A DNA stretch of 16,834 nucleotides. Origin: RGIG1959 sp045637645 (lineage in GTDB: Bacteria > Bacillota > Clostridia > Oscillospirales > Acutalibacteraceae). The notes beneath the pieces are model-generated. The model saw nothing but the letters and a program-made list of their open reading frames with translations, was not told where the DNA came from and did not search any database. The position numbers and the translations under genes are program-made. Location of the stretch: positions 1 to 16,834 of the forward strand of contig JAZTZV010000023.1 of assembly GCA_045637645.1 (NCBI GenBank). Direction: 5' to 3'. Shown one piece after another: positions 1-7,455 of this stretch. Each line of letters begins with the position of its first letter. Within the stretch, counting starts at the first letter, position 1.

Positions 1-418
1 AATTTTCCCGATTGTCCCGCACGTAGTTGATAACGGAACGCAGGGGCGCAAGGCCGATACCGCCGGCGATGAACAGCAGGTTCTGTCCCTTCAGTTCGGT
101 CTCCACCGGGAAACCGTTGCCGTAGGGTCCGCGGATGGTGATCTGCTGTCCCACATCCATCTGATGCAGCCAGGTGGTCAGGCAGCCGCACTTTTTCACG
201 GAGAATTCCATGAAATCCTTCTCGGTGGGAGAAGAAGTGATGGAGAACATCGCTTCACCCACGCCGGGGATGGAAAGCATGGCGCATTGACCCGGACGAT
301 GATCAAACGCTTTCTTGCCGTCGGGTGTGACGACGCGGAACGTTTTGATATCGGGGGTGTCGATGCGGACGTCGGTGATGACACCGATTTGCGGGATCAA
401 CGTATCTTGACGATTCAT
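1..418 (-). CDS. flxA: FlxA-like FAD/NAD(P)-binding oxidoreductase subunit (partial, C-terminus beyond the left edge)
   Basis: This is the N-terminal 139 residues of a ferredoxin-NADP+ reductase-fold protein of the kind called FlxA, sulfhydrogenase gamma or sulfite reductase AsrB. It should take electrons from NAD(P)H through FAD and pass them to the FeS partner subunits. Seen in the sequence: an FAD-binding barrel with FSITSSP (residues 58-64, the RxYS-type flavin motif), the RGPYGNGFP turn (96-104) and the start of the nucleotide domain, LLFIAGGIGLAPLRS (114-128). The C-terminal [2Fe-2S] Cys cluster usual in this family would lie outside the window. The ATG at 418 overlaps the flxB stop in an ATGA junction, so the two genes are probably translationally coupled. 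It is the last gene visible in the nine-gene operon; more genes may follow to the left. The family assignment is firm; the exact physiological name is inferred from its neighbours. Confidence 0.85.
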   Translation of the reverse strand, partial: MNRQDTLIPQIGVITDVRIDTPDIKTFRVVTPDGKKAFDHRPGQCAMLSIPGVGEAMFSITSSPTEKDFMEFSVKKCGCLTTWLHQMDVGQQITIRGPYGNGFPVETELKGQNLLFIAGGIGLAPLRSVINYVRDNREN

Positions 419-1440
419 TTGCTCTCCCCTCCGATCTTCTTCATAACCTTCACGATGTTCATCGAGATCGGGCATTTCGCCAGGCAGCGACCGCAACCGA
501 CACAGCTGAACAAACCGTCGTTGTTTTCGGGATAGTACACCAGCTTGTGCATGAAGCGTTGACGGAAACGCTCTTTTTGCGTCAAGCGGTTGTTACCGTG
601 CGCCATCTTGGTGAAATCCGAGTACATGCAGGAATCCCAGCAGCGGAAGCGCACCACACCGTTACCGGTGTTGAAATCTTTGATGTCGTAGCATTGGCAG
701 GTCGGGCACACGAAGGTGCACGTACCGCAACCGAGGCAGGAACCCGACAATTCGTCCCATGCGGGATGCTTGAAGAATTCCTCGGTTTTGCCGCCGCCGA
801 ACGCGTCGGTCGTGAGGTCTTTGAGCGGCAGTTTTTGCAAGATCTTCGCGGTTTGCTCTTTTTGAGCAACAACCGCGTCGTCACCGCAATCCTCGGTCAA
901 CGCTTCGATCGTTTTGAGAAGTGCCGCACCTTTATCGGTGTTCGCCTCAAAATACACGGCGTCGTCGGTTTTCCAAGCCGACACATCGCCCGCAGGCGCG
1001 GTCGGATCGATGCCGAATGTGCCGCAGAAGCAAGTCTCGGTCGGACGCGAGCAAGCCATCGACACGATGACGCCGTGCTCACGGCGAGACGCATAATAGC
1101 TGTCGACGGGCTCCGTCAGGAACACACGGTCGAGAACCTCAAAGCTCTTCACATCGCACGCGCGCACGCCGAAAATCACGAAATCCTCGGTTTCGCTGCG
1201 CGTGTCGATGACCTCGATGGTTTTACCTTCGGTCTTGAACGCCATCAGGTTTTCCATCTGGGGGAAGAAGAAATCTTTGGGGCTGCGAACGGTGTTGAGT
1301 TGATTGCTCCATTTCACGCCGTCTTCCCATTTGGTAAATACCGCATTGCCGGTGGTGTCATCCGCGGGGATGTACAGCGATTGAGAGGCGGCGATGGCGG
1401 CAAAGACCGCATCGATCGACGCAAGAGAACATTTACGCAT
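415..1440 (-). CDS. flxB: FlxB-like 4Fe-4S dicluster protein (HydB/AsrA family)
   Basis: A 341-residue iron-sulfur subunit that resembles sulfhydrogenase beta and anaerobic sulfite reductase subunit A. It should relay electrons between the FlxA flavin and the rest of the complex. The C-terminal half has two classical ferredoxin motifs, C235/C238/C241/C245 and C313/C316/C319/C323. Extra Cys pairs (C248/C250, C267/C271) lie between them and further Cys at 95, 130, 137 and 139. An open frame runs upstream to 1527, but the start at 1440 is preferred: it follows a strong AGGAGGGG site and overlaps the flxC stop by only 8 bases (ATGCGTAA). The longer frame would lie deep inside flxC. It sits between flxC and flxA in the usual Flx gene set. 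Cofactor content is inferred from the Cys motifs. Confidence 0.88.
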   Translation of the reverse strand: MRKCSLASIDAVFAAIAASQSLYIPADDTTGNAVFTKWEDGVKWSNQLNTVRSPKDFFFPQMENLMAFKTEGKTIEVIDTRSETEDFVIFGVRACDVKSFEVLDRVFLTEPVDSYYASRREHGVIVSMACSRPTETCFCGTFGIDPTAPAGDVSAWKTDDAVYFEANTDKGAALLKTIEALTEDCGDDAVVAQKEQTAKILQKLPLKDLTTDAFGGGKTEEFFKHPAWDELSGSCLGCGTCTFVCPTCQCYDIKDFNTGNGVVRFRCWDSCMYSDFTKMAHGNNRLTQKERFRQRFMHKLVYYPENNDGLFSCVGCGRCLAKCPISMNIVKVMKKIGGESK

Positions 1441-2428
1441 CGTTACCCCTCCTATCAAACACGTCTGCCGCTTCGAGGTCGTCGAGCGTATAGTCCACGA
1501 GAGGCGCTCTCGAGCCGACCTCGGCACCCGCTTGATACTCGCCGTAGCACTCGTTCATGTCTTTGATGAACTTGCGGTTGAGCAAGTGAAGCGGAATGTT
1601 TTGCGGGCACACACGCGAGCATTCGCCGCAATCGGTGCAACGACCTGCCACGTGGAACGCGCGGATGATGTGGAACATTTTTTCTTCAAACTCGTTGGCG
1701 GGTGCTTTGTTCTCCACGCCGGAGTTCGGGTTGCTGAACACGCAGGTTTCGCAGGTGCAAGCCGGGCAAATGTCGCGGCACGCGTTGCAACGAATGCAAC
1801 GGGACAGCTCATTTTGCCAGAACGCAAAGCGCTCATCGGGAGTCATCGCCTCAAGGCGAGCAACCTCATCAAAGCGAGCGGAATCGATCACGTCGCCCTC
1901 TTCACCGAGAAGCTCGTCATACGCCACGTGCTTCTTGCTCTTGCAGTTGACACAGCGCTCTTCGAGCACGTCCGCCGCGTTGATCGCCACGGGGGCATCG
2001 GCATAAAGCGTCGTAACCGCGATTTGCTCACCGCACTCGACGGCGGTAATGCCGTCGCCGCTGATGGCCTTCACCTTGTCGATATCCGCCATGCCTTCGC
2101 AGGGGACGCCGATAGCATAAACCTTTTCACGGTCAAAGCGATGCTCGGTCAACAGTTGGTTGAAGCTGTAGGTGTCGCAGGGTTTGAGGAACACGAGCAC
2201 CTTGCCGTCGCATTGCTTGGTTTTCGAAACCAAATATTTCGAGAAGTTCGCGCCGCAGAAATCGTTCCACACAAAGCCGTCACGAAGGCTTTGCTCGTCG
2301 CGGAACATCGCGGGCGTGATATCGTAGTCAAACTCACCTTTCGACCAGCCGAGCACGCAAGAAACGGTGCCGTCCGCGAGAAGAGCAACGGCTCTGTCGA
2401 TGAGCTGTTGTTTCGTTACTTTTTGCAT
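1433..2428 (-). CDS. flxC: FlxC-like iron-sulfur protein (FrhB/FdhB-like plus 4Fe-4S dicluster)
   Basis: A 331-residue iron-sulfur protein. The N-terminal part (about 50-170) has scattered Cys (58, 73, 84, 110, 132, 159, 162) in a layout reminiscent of the F420 hydrogenase/formate dehydrogenase beta family. The C-terminal part carries two 4Fe-4S motifs, C211/C214/C217/C221 and C264/C267/C270/C274, with additional Cys at 224, 226 and 229. In sulfate reducers FlxC is one of the two FeS relay subunits of the FlxABCD-HdrABC complex, and the position of this gene between flxD and flxB fits that. Its ATG lies 13 bases inside the end of flxD and follows a GGAGG site. The family call is good; whether it binds a flavin cannot be judged by eye. 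Confidence 0.82.
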   Translation of the reverse strand: MQKVTKQQLIDRAVALLADGTVSCVLGWSKGEFDYDITPAMFRDEQSLRDGFVWNDFCGANFSKYLVSKTKQCDGKVLVFLKPCDTYSFNQLLTEHRFDREKVYAIGVPCEGMADIDKVKAISGDGITAVECGEQIAVTTLYADAPVAINAADVLEERCVNCKSKKHVAYDELLGEEGDVIDSARFDEVARLEAMTPDERFAFWQNELSRCIRCNACRDICPACTCETCVFSNPNSGVENKAPANEFEEKMFHIIRAFHVAGRCTDCGECSRVCPQNIPLHLLNRKFIKDMNECYGEYQAGAEVGSRAPLVDYTLDDLEAADVFDRRGNDA

Positions 2429-2850
2429 CGCAGATCCTCCAATCTCTTGTTCGGGCCAAGGGCGGTGACTTTCTCAACAAAATCGTTCATCGTCGCGGCG
2501 AATTTCGCGCCTTCCGCGGCGGACACCCACTCCACGCGGGTGCGGTCGCGCTCGATGCCGAGATAGTCGAGCATCGAGAAGAGCATCGCCATACGGCGAC
2601 GAGTGTAATAGTTACCCGAGGTGTAGTGGCAGTCGCCGGGGTGGCAACCGCACAGGATCACGCCGTCCGCGCCGCGTTGGAACGCACGCAGGATGAACAT
2701 CGGGTTAACACGGCAGGAGCAAGGAACACGAATGATCTTCACTTCCGCAGGGTAGTTCAGGCGGTTGTTGCCCGCAAGGTCAGCGCCCGCATACGAACAC
2801 CAGTTGCAGCAAAAAGCCACGATCAAGGGCTTATATTCATTCACTTGCAT
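2416..2850 (-). CDS. flxD: FlxD / MvhD-like [2Fe-2S] electron-transfer subunit
   Basis: A 144-residue protein of the MvhD/FlxD family, the small [2Fe-2S] subunit that docks onto HdrA and delivers electrons to its bifurcating flavin. The diagnostic Cys pattern is complete: C14-C15-x2-C18, then C44-x-C46, then C67-x-C69 and C74 within LCGCHPGDCHY. Length is normal for a stand-alone MvhD. The ATG overlaps the hdrA stop by 10 bases and a GGAGGTGG site lies just upstream inside hdrA, so HdrA and FlxD are likely made in fixed ratio. No [NiFe] hydrogenase genes (mvhA/mvhG) are in the window, so electrons should come from FlxABC rather than H2. Confidence 0.92.
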   Translation of the reverse strand: MQVNEYKPLIVAFCCNWCSYAGADLAGNNRLNYPAEVKIIRVPCSCRVNPMFILRAFQRGADGVILCGCHPGDCHYTSGNYYTRRRMAMLFSMLDYLGIERDRTRVEWVSAAEGAKFAATMNDFVEKVTALGPNKRLEDLRCKK

Positions 2851-4835
2851 ATCGCGTCCACCTCCGCCATGATTTGATTGTTCTTAAAGCCGTTGAGGTC
2901 CATTGCGCCCGACGGGCAAGCGACCGTACAGCAACCGCAACCCTGACAGACAGCGGGGTTGACCTTCGCCACGCGGCGCATCTTCGTCGTACGATCGGGC
3001 ATACGGAACTCTTTCTCCTCGTAGGTGATGGCGCCGTAGGGGCACACATTCGCGCAGGAGGAGCAACCGTTACACATCAGTTCGTTGGAGCTTGCGACAC
3101 AGGGGTTGCCCATGAGCTTATCCTTGGCGAGCAAGCCGATGACCTTCGACGCCGCGGCACCCGCTTGCGAAACCGTTTCGGGGATATCCTTCGGGCCTTG
3201 GCAAGCACCCGAGAGGAACACACCCGCCGTCGGGCTTTCCACGGGGCGGAGTTTCGGATGAGCTTCGGTGAAGAAATCGTTGGTATCCATCGAAGCGGTG
3301 AGCATCGTCGCCAAGGGACGCGCAGACTTGTCAGGCTCGATCGCCGCAGCAAGCACCACGAGATCCGCATCGATGTGCAGTCGCTTGTTGTCGAGCAAGT
3401 CGGAGGCTTGCACCTTCAGCACGCCGTTTTCGGGCGTCACTTTACCGACCATACCCTTAATGTAATGCACGCCGTATTCTTCCACAGCGCGGCGATAGAA
3501 TTCGTCGAAGTTCTTGCCCGGGGTACGCACGTCGATGTAGAACACGTAGACATCGGTATCCGGATATTTGTCGCGCACCAACATCGCGTGCTTGGCGGTG
3601 TACATGCAGCAGATCTTCGAGCAGTATTCCTTGCCCTTTTCCGCGCAAGCCGCGCAACGCGAACCGACGCATTGCACAAACACGATGGTGTGCGGGTGCT
3701 TGCCGTCGGAGGGACGGAGCAGTTTGCCCGCCGTCGGGCCGGCGGCGTTGGTCAAACGCTCGAACTCGAGCGAGGTGATAACGTCTTTGGATTGGTTGTA
3801 GGCGTACTCATCGAATTTGTCCATCGAGATCGGGTTGAAGCCCGTGGCAACGACAATCGCGCCGTATTTCTCTTCGATGTACTCATCTTTTTGGGTGTAA
3901 TCGATCGCACCCGCGGCGCACACACGCGCGCACAAACCGCACTTGCCGTTTTTGAGCATGTTGCAATGGTTCGGGTCGATGGTCGCCACCTTCGGCACCG
4001 CCTGCGCGAACGGAATGTAGATCGCGGGACGGTTATCCATGCCGAGGTTGAACTCGTTGGGAACTTTCTTCATCGGGCATTTGTCGACGCAAGCGCCGCA
4101 ACCCGTGCAGATGTCTTCCTTGACGAAGCGTGCATTCTTTTTGATGGTGACATCAAAGTTGCCGACGAAGCCTTTGACTTCGGACACTTCGCTGTACGAG
4201 AAAATGCGGATGTTCTCATGTTGCGCGACATCCACCATTTTCGGAGTCAAAATACAAGCGGCGCAGTCGAGCGTCGGGAAGGTCTTGTCAAGCTGAGCCA
4301 TTTTACCGCCGATGGTCGGTTTCTTTTCAACGATGTCGACTTTGAAGCCGGCGTCGGCGATGTCGAGCGCGGTTTGGATGCCCGCGATACCGCCGCCGAT
4401 GACGAGCGCGCGTTTGGTAACGGGCGATTCACCGGGGGTAAGCGGTGCATTCAAATGCACCTTTGCGACAGCGGCTTTGCCGAGGATGATGGCTTTTTCC
4501 GTGCCGGTTTCCATTTCTTTGTGCACCCAAGAGCATTGCTCACGGATGTTGGCAATCTCCACCATGTAGGGGTTGATGCCTGCCGCGGCGGCCGTCTTGC
4601 GGAAGGTCGCCTCGTGCATACGCGGCGAGCAGGAGCACACGACGATACCCGTCAGTTTGTGTTCGGCGACCGCGTCTTTGATCATATCTTGTCCCGCTTG
4701 GGAACACATATATTGGTAGTCGGTGGAAAAGACAACGCCGGGCTCATGTCCGAGAGCCTCTGCGACGGCTTTTACATCGACGGTGCCGGCAATATTACTG
4801 CCGCACCAACATACAAAAACACCGATTCTTTGCAT
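2841..4835 (-). CDS. hdrA: HdrA, FAD-containing bifurcating subunit of a heterodisulfide reductase-type complex
   Basis: A 664-residue HdrA, the flavoprotein that splits electron pairs between ferredoxin and the HdrBC disulfide site in methanogens. Seen in order: an N-terminal domain with C9, C11, C44, C67, C69 and C101; a GGGIAG dinucleotide fold (147-152) followed by the IVEKKPTIGGKM FAD segment (168-179); LDCAACILTPKM (189-200), typical of HdrA; a ferredoxin insert (C243/C246/C249/C253 and C291/C299/C302/C306); FVQCVGSR (386-393, here Cys rather than selenocysteine); and a C-terminal dicluster domain (C588/C591/C594/C598 and C630/C633/C636/C640). Length matches stand-alone HdrA. A strong AAAGGAGG site precedes the ATG; hdrC ends 15 bases upstream and flxD overlaps the 3' end. 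Confidence 0.95.
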   Translation of the reverse strand: MQRIGVFVCWCGSNIAGTVDVKAVAEALGHEPGVVFSTDYQYMCSQAGQDMIKDAVAEHKLTGIVVCSCSPRMHEATFRKTAAAAGINPYMVEIANIREQCSWVHKEMETGTEKAIILGKAAVAKVHLNAPLTPGESPVTKRALVIGGGIAGIQTALDIADAGFKVDIVEKKPTIGGKMAQLDKTFPTLDCAACILTPKMVDVAQHENIRIFSYSEVSEVKGFVGNFDVTIKKNARFVKEDICTGCGACVDKCPMKKVPNEFNLGMDNRPAIYIPFAQAVPKVATIDPNHCNMLKNGKCGLCARVCAAGAIDYTQKDEYIEEKYGAIVVATGFNPISMDKFDEYAYNQSKDVITSLEFERLTNAAGPTAGKLLRPSDGKHPHTIVFVQCVGSRCAACAEKGKEYCSKICCMYTAKHAMLVRDKYPDTDVYVFYIDVRTPGKNFDEFYRRAVEEYGVHYIKGMVGKVTPENGVLKVQASDLLDNKRLHIDADLVVLAAAIEPDKSARPLATMLTASMDTNDFFTEAHPKLRPVESPTAGVFLSGACQGPKDIPETVSQAGAAASKVIGLLAKDKLMGNPCVASSNELMCNGCSSCANVCPYGAITYEEKEFRMPDRTTKMRRVAKVNPAVCQGCGCCTVACPSGAMDLNGFKNNQIMAEVDAICK

Positions 4836-4850
4836 GGGTCTTTTCCTCCT

Positions 4851-5237
4851 TTACTTTGCGTATTTGCGGAATGCGCTGACGAGAAGTTGTTGCGGGGTAT
4901 CCTCGTCGAGCATCGCGGGCACATCGTCTGCCTTGAGGCGGTTGGCACCCTTTTGGCGGATCGCGGTCAAACGCACCGCTTCGATCAATTTGGCGGGTTC
5001 GACGCCGCGCGGGCAACGTTCGATGCACGCCATGCAGGTCAAGCAGGTGTAAAGCGACTCGGACGCGAGAAGCGGTTCGATGTTGCCGCTGTCGACCATG
5101 CTCACGAATTGATGCGGATGGTATTCCATCGAGTCGTACGCGGGGCAGGTCGCCGAGCATTTGCCGCACTTCATGCATTTGCGCGGGTTGACGCCGCTCA
5201 TGCGAATGAGATCGTCTTGAAGATTCGTCTTATGCAT
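4851..5237 (-). CDS. hdrC: HdrC, 4Fe-4S electron-relay subunit
   Basis: A 128-residue protein with two complete CxxCxxCxxxC motifs (C21/C24/C27/C31 and C65/C68/C71/C75), as in the HdrC subunit that carries electrons from HdrA to the catalytic HdrB. It is short next to methanogen HdrC, which have longer C-terminal parts; no membrane segment is visible, so it belongs to the soluble type. The ATG overlaps the end of hdrB by 8 bases (ATGCATAA) and has a GGAGG site inside hdrB, which implies coupled translation. The gene order hdrB-hdrC-hdrA supports the assignment. A generic ferredoxin is the only alternative and is unlikely in this context. Confidence 0.93.
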   Translation of the reverse strand: MHKTNLQDDLIRMSGVNPRKCMKCGKCSATCPAYDSMEYHPHQFVSMVDSGNIEPLLASESLYTCLTCMACIERCPRGVEPAKLIEAVRLTAIRQKGANRLKADDVPAMLDEDTPQQLLVSAFRKYAK

Positions 5238-6021
5238 CGTGATCCTCCTTTACGCCCAGCGCCTCGGCAAGAAGCTCCGTGAAATACACCACAGGGATGT
5301 CCGCGCCGTTCTTCATCAGATTGTAACGGCACAAGGGGCACGCGGTGATGATGAGATCGGCGCCGTTCGCCTTCGCATTTTCCACCACAGCGTTGCTCTT
5401 TTTCGCCGCGAGCGAGGGGCTTTCCGCCGACACGTAGCCACCGCAGCATTCGTTGCGGTTGGCAAACACGACAGGCGTACCGCCGAGCGCACGGATCATG
5501 TCTTCCATGATCGTCGGGTTTTCGGGATCGTCCATCGCCATCACAGACGAGGGGCGCAGGAGCAAGCAACCGTAGTAGCAGGCAACCTTTTTGCCCGTCA
5601 GCGGCTTTGCAACCTTTTCTTTGAGGGTGTCGTAACCAACGACATCACGAAGGAGCTCCAAGTAGTGGTAGACGGTCGTCTCACCGTTGTAGCCGCCGTC
5701 GGCGCCCATGTAGGCGTTGACTTTGCCGGCAAACTCTTTGTCGTTTTGCATCGCGTGGTTGGTTTGCTTGACCACATTGTGGCAAGCCGAGCAAACCGTC
5801 ACAAGCGGTTGCTCTTTGTCGGCGGCGGCTTTGAGCAAACGCACCGACGACAATTTGGTGGCAACTTCGTCGCGAGCGGTCGTGAACACGCCGCCGCAGC
5901 ATTGCCAATTTTCAACTTCTTCCAAGGTCACACCCAAAACGTCGGCGCAACGACGAGCGTACTCGTCGAGGACCTTCGCTTTGTTCTTCAGCGTGCAACC
6001 GGGAAAATAACTGACATTCAT
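5230..6021 (-). CDS. hdrB: HdrB, catalytic subunit with two CCG domains
   Basis: A 263-residue HdrB. This subunit reduces the disulfide substrate in methanogens using two noncubane [4Fe-4S] clusters held by CCG motifs. Both motifs are complete: C9, C41-C42, C77, C80 and then C152 (in CYYGC), C192-C193, C228, C231. These match the ligand positions known from methanogen HdrB almost one for one. The protein should therefore be catalytically competent and not just a CCG remnant. It starts at an ATG behind GGGAGG, 19 bases after fumC. The natural acceptor is unknown: CoM-S-S-CoB is not expected in a bacterium and no dsrC-like gene is in the window. Confidence 0.94.
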   Translation of the reverse strand: MNVSYFPGCTLKNKAKVLDEYARRCADVLGVTLEEVENWQCCGGVFTTARDEVATKLSSVRLLKAAADKEQPLVTVCSACHNVVKQTNHAMQNDKEFAGKVNAYMGADGGYNGETTVYHYLELLRDVVGYDTLKEKVAKPLTGKKVACYYGCLLLRPSSVMAMDDPENPTIMEDMIRALGGTPVVFANRNECCGGYVSAESPSLAAKKSNAVVENAKANGADLIITACPLCRYNLMKNGADIPVVYFTELLAEALGVKEDHDA

Positions 6022-6040
6022 CGTTAAAGACCTCCCGTGG

Positions 6041-7417
6041 TTAAATCATCTCTTCCGGGTGGAACACCTCGTCAAAGCGCTCTGCGGTCAGGAAACCGAG
6101 TTCCACGCAAGCCTCTTTGAGGGAGATGTTATCTTTGTAGGCTTTCTTCGCCGTTTTCGCCGCGTTCTCATAACCGATGTAGGGGTTGAGAGCCGTCACG
6201 AGCATCAGCGAATTGTGCAGGTTGTGGTGCATCTTTTCCTTGTTAGCTTTGATGCCGACCGCGCAGTTCTTGTTGAAGGACACGATCGCTTCGGCAAGCA
6301 AGCGAGCCGATTGCAGGAAGTTGTACACGCACACAGGCATGAACACGTTGAGTTCGAAGTTGCCTTGCGAAGCCGCCATGCTCACCGCGACATCGTTACC
6401 CATGACTTGGACAGCGACCATGGTCACAGCCTCGCATTGGGTCGGGTTAACTTTGCCGGGCATGATGGACGAGCCGGGCTCGTTTTCGGGAATGAAGATT
6501 TCTCCGAGACCGTCGCGGGGGCCGGAAGCCAACCAGCGCACGTCGTTGGCGATCTTCATCATGTCGCAGGCAAGCGCTTTGATCGCGCCGTGAGCGAAGA
6601 CGAGTTCGTCCTTCGAAGTGAGAGCATGGAATTTATTCGCCGCGGTCACGAAGGGCTTGCCGGTGATGGTCGCCACTTCGGCGGCAACCGCTTTGTCAAA
6701 GCCCGCGGGGGTGTTCAGACCGGTGCCGACGGCCGTGCCGCCCAACGCCAACTCATAAAGAGGCTCGATCGAACGGCGGATAAGCTCCACGTCCTTCTCG
6801 AGGCTCGAACGCCAGCCGCTGATCTCTTGGGTGAAGGAGATCGGGGTCGCGTCTTGCAAGTGGGTACGACCGCTCTTCACGATGCCTTCGTTCTCAACTT
6901 CCAAACGCTTGAAAGTCTCGATGAGGGTTTCGACAGCGGGGATCAGTTTCTCTTCGAGCGCGAGGACAGCCGCGATGTGCATCGCCGTCGGGAAGGTGTC
7001 GTTCGAGGACTGGCTCATGTTGACATCATCGTTGGGGTGAAGCAGCGTTTTGCCCAGAATTTGATTGCCGCGGTTGGCGATGACTTCGTTGGAGTTCATG
7101 TTCGATTGCGTGCCCGAACCGGTTTGCCACACAACAAGCGGGAAATGATCCTGCAGGTCGCCCGCGATCACTTCGTCACAAGCCTTGCGGATGGCGTCGA
7201 GCTTTTCGTCGGTCATTTTCTCGGGACGGAGCGCGTGGTTCGCGATCGCCGCCGCTTTCTTCAAGATGCCGAACGCATGAATGATTTCGGCGGGCATGGT
7301 TTCAATGCCGACACCGATTTCAAAGTTTTCGTGACTTCTTTGGGTTTGCGCCGCCCACAGACGGTCAGCAGGCACTTTCACTTCGCCCATCGAATCGTGT
7401 TCAATACGAAATTCCAC
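6041..7417 (-). CDS. fumC: Class II fumarate hydratase (fumarase C)
   Basis: A 458-residue class II fumarase, the iron-free homotetramer that interconverts malate and fumarate. Diagnostic segments are GSGTQSNMNSNEV (100-112), HPNDDVNMSQSSNDTFPTA (127-145), SGRTHLQDATP (182-192, with H186 as the catalytic-pair His) and the signature loop GSSIMPGKVNP (315-325) with the catalytic Ser. The GSGTQ and THLQDATP forms are those of fumarase and not of aspartase. The start is a GTG at 7417; it gives the N-terminus MEFRIEHDSMGEVKVPAD that the family expects and has AAGGAAG upstream. A later ATG (residue 10) would cut off the conserved start. It lies 38 bases after the dehydrogenase gene and 19 bases before hdrB. 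A class II enzyme in an anaerobe that might have the FeS class I type is mildly notable. Confidence 0.95.
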   Translation of the reverse strand: MEFRIEHDSMGEVKVPADRLWAAQTQRSHENFEIGVGIETMPAEIIHAFGILKKAAAIANHALRPEKMTDEKLDAIRKACDEVIAGDLQDHFPLVVWQTGSGTQSNMNSNEVIANRGNQILGKTLLHPNDDVNMSQSSNDTFPTAMHIAAVLALEEKLIPAVETLIETFKRLEVENEGIVKSGRTHLQDATPISFTQEISGWRSSLEKDVELIRRSIEPLYELALGGTAVGTGLNTPAGFDKAVAAEVATITGKPFVTAANKFHALTSKDELVFAHGAIKALACDMMKIANDVRWLASGPRDGLGEIFIPENEPGSSIMPGKVNPTQCEAVTMVAVQVMGNDVAVSMAASQGNFELNVFMPVCVYNFLQSARLLAEAIVSFNKNCAVGIKANKEKMHHNLHNSLMLVTALNPYIGYENAAKTAKKAYKDNISLKEACVELGFLTAERFDEVFHPEEMI

Positions 7418-7455
7418 AAAGGATCTTCCTTTCTGTTATGTATTCTGTATGGTGA

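Noticed and set aside
1441..1527. Upstream extension of the flxB frame
   Set aside because: It would overlap flxC by 95 bases; the ATG at 1440 has a strong site and the family-like start.
2841..4835. Possible selenocysteine in HdrA
   Set aside because: The FVQCVGSR position, Sec in some methanogens, is an ordinary Cys codon and no in-frame TGA occurs in the gene.
2874..5282. Very long open frame (about 800 codons) on the plus strand opposite hdrA and hdrC
   Set aside because: It is antisense to well-conserved genes, is rich in His and Arg with no domain, lacks a good ribosome binding site and is explained by codon bias of the real strand.
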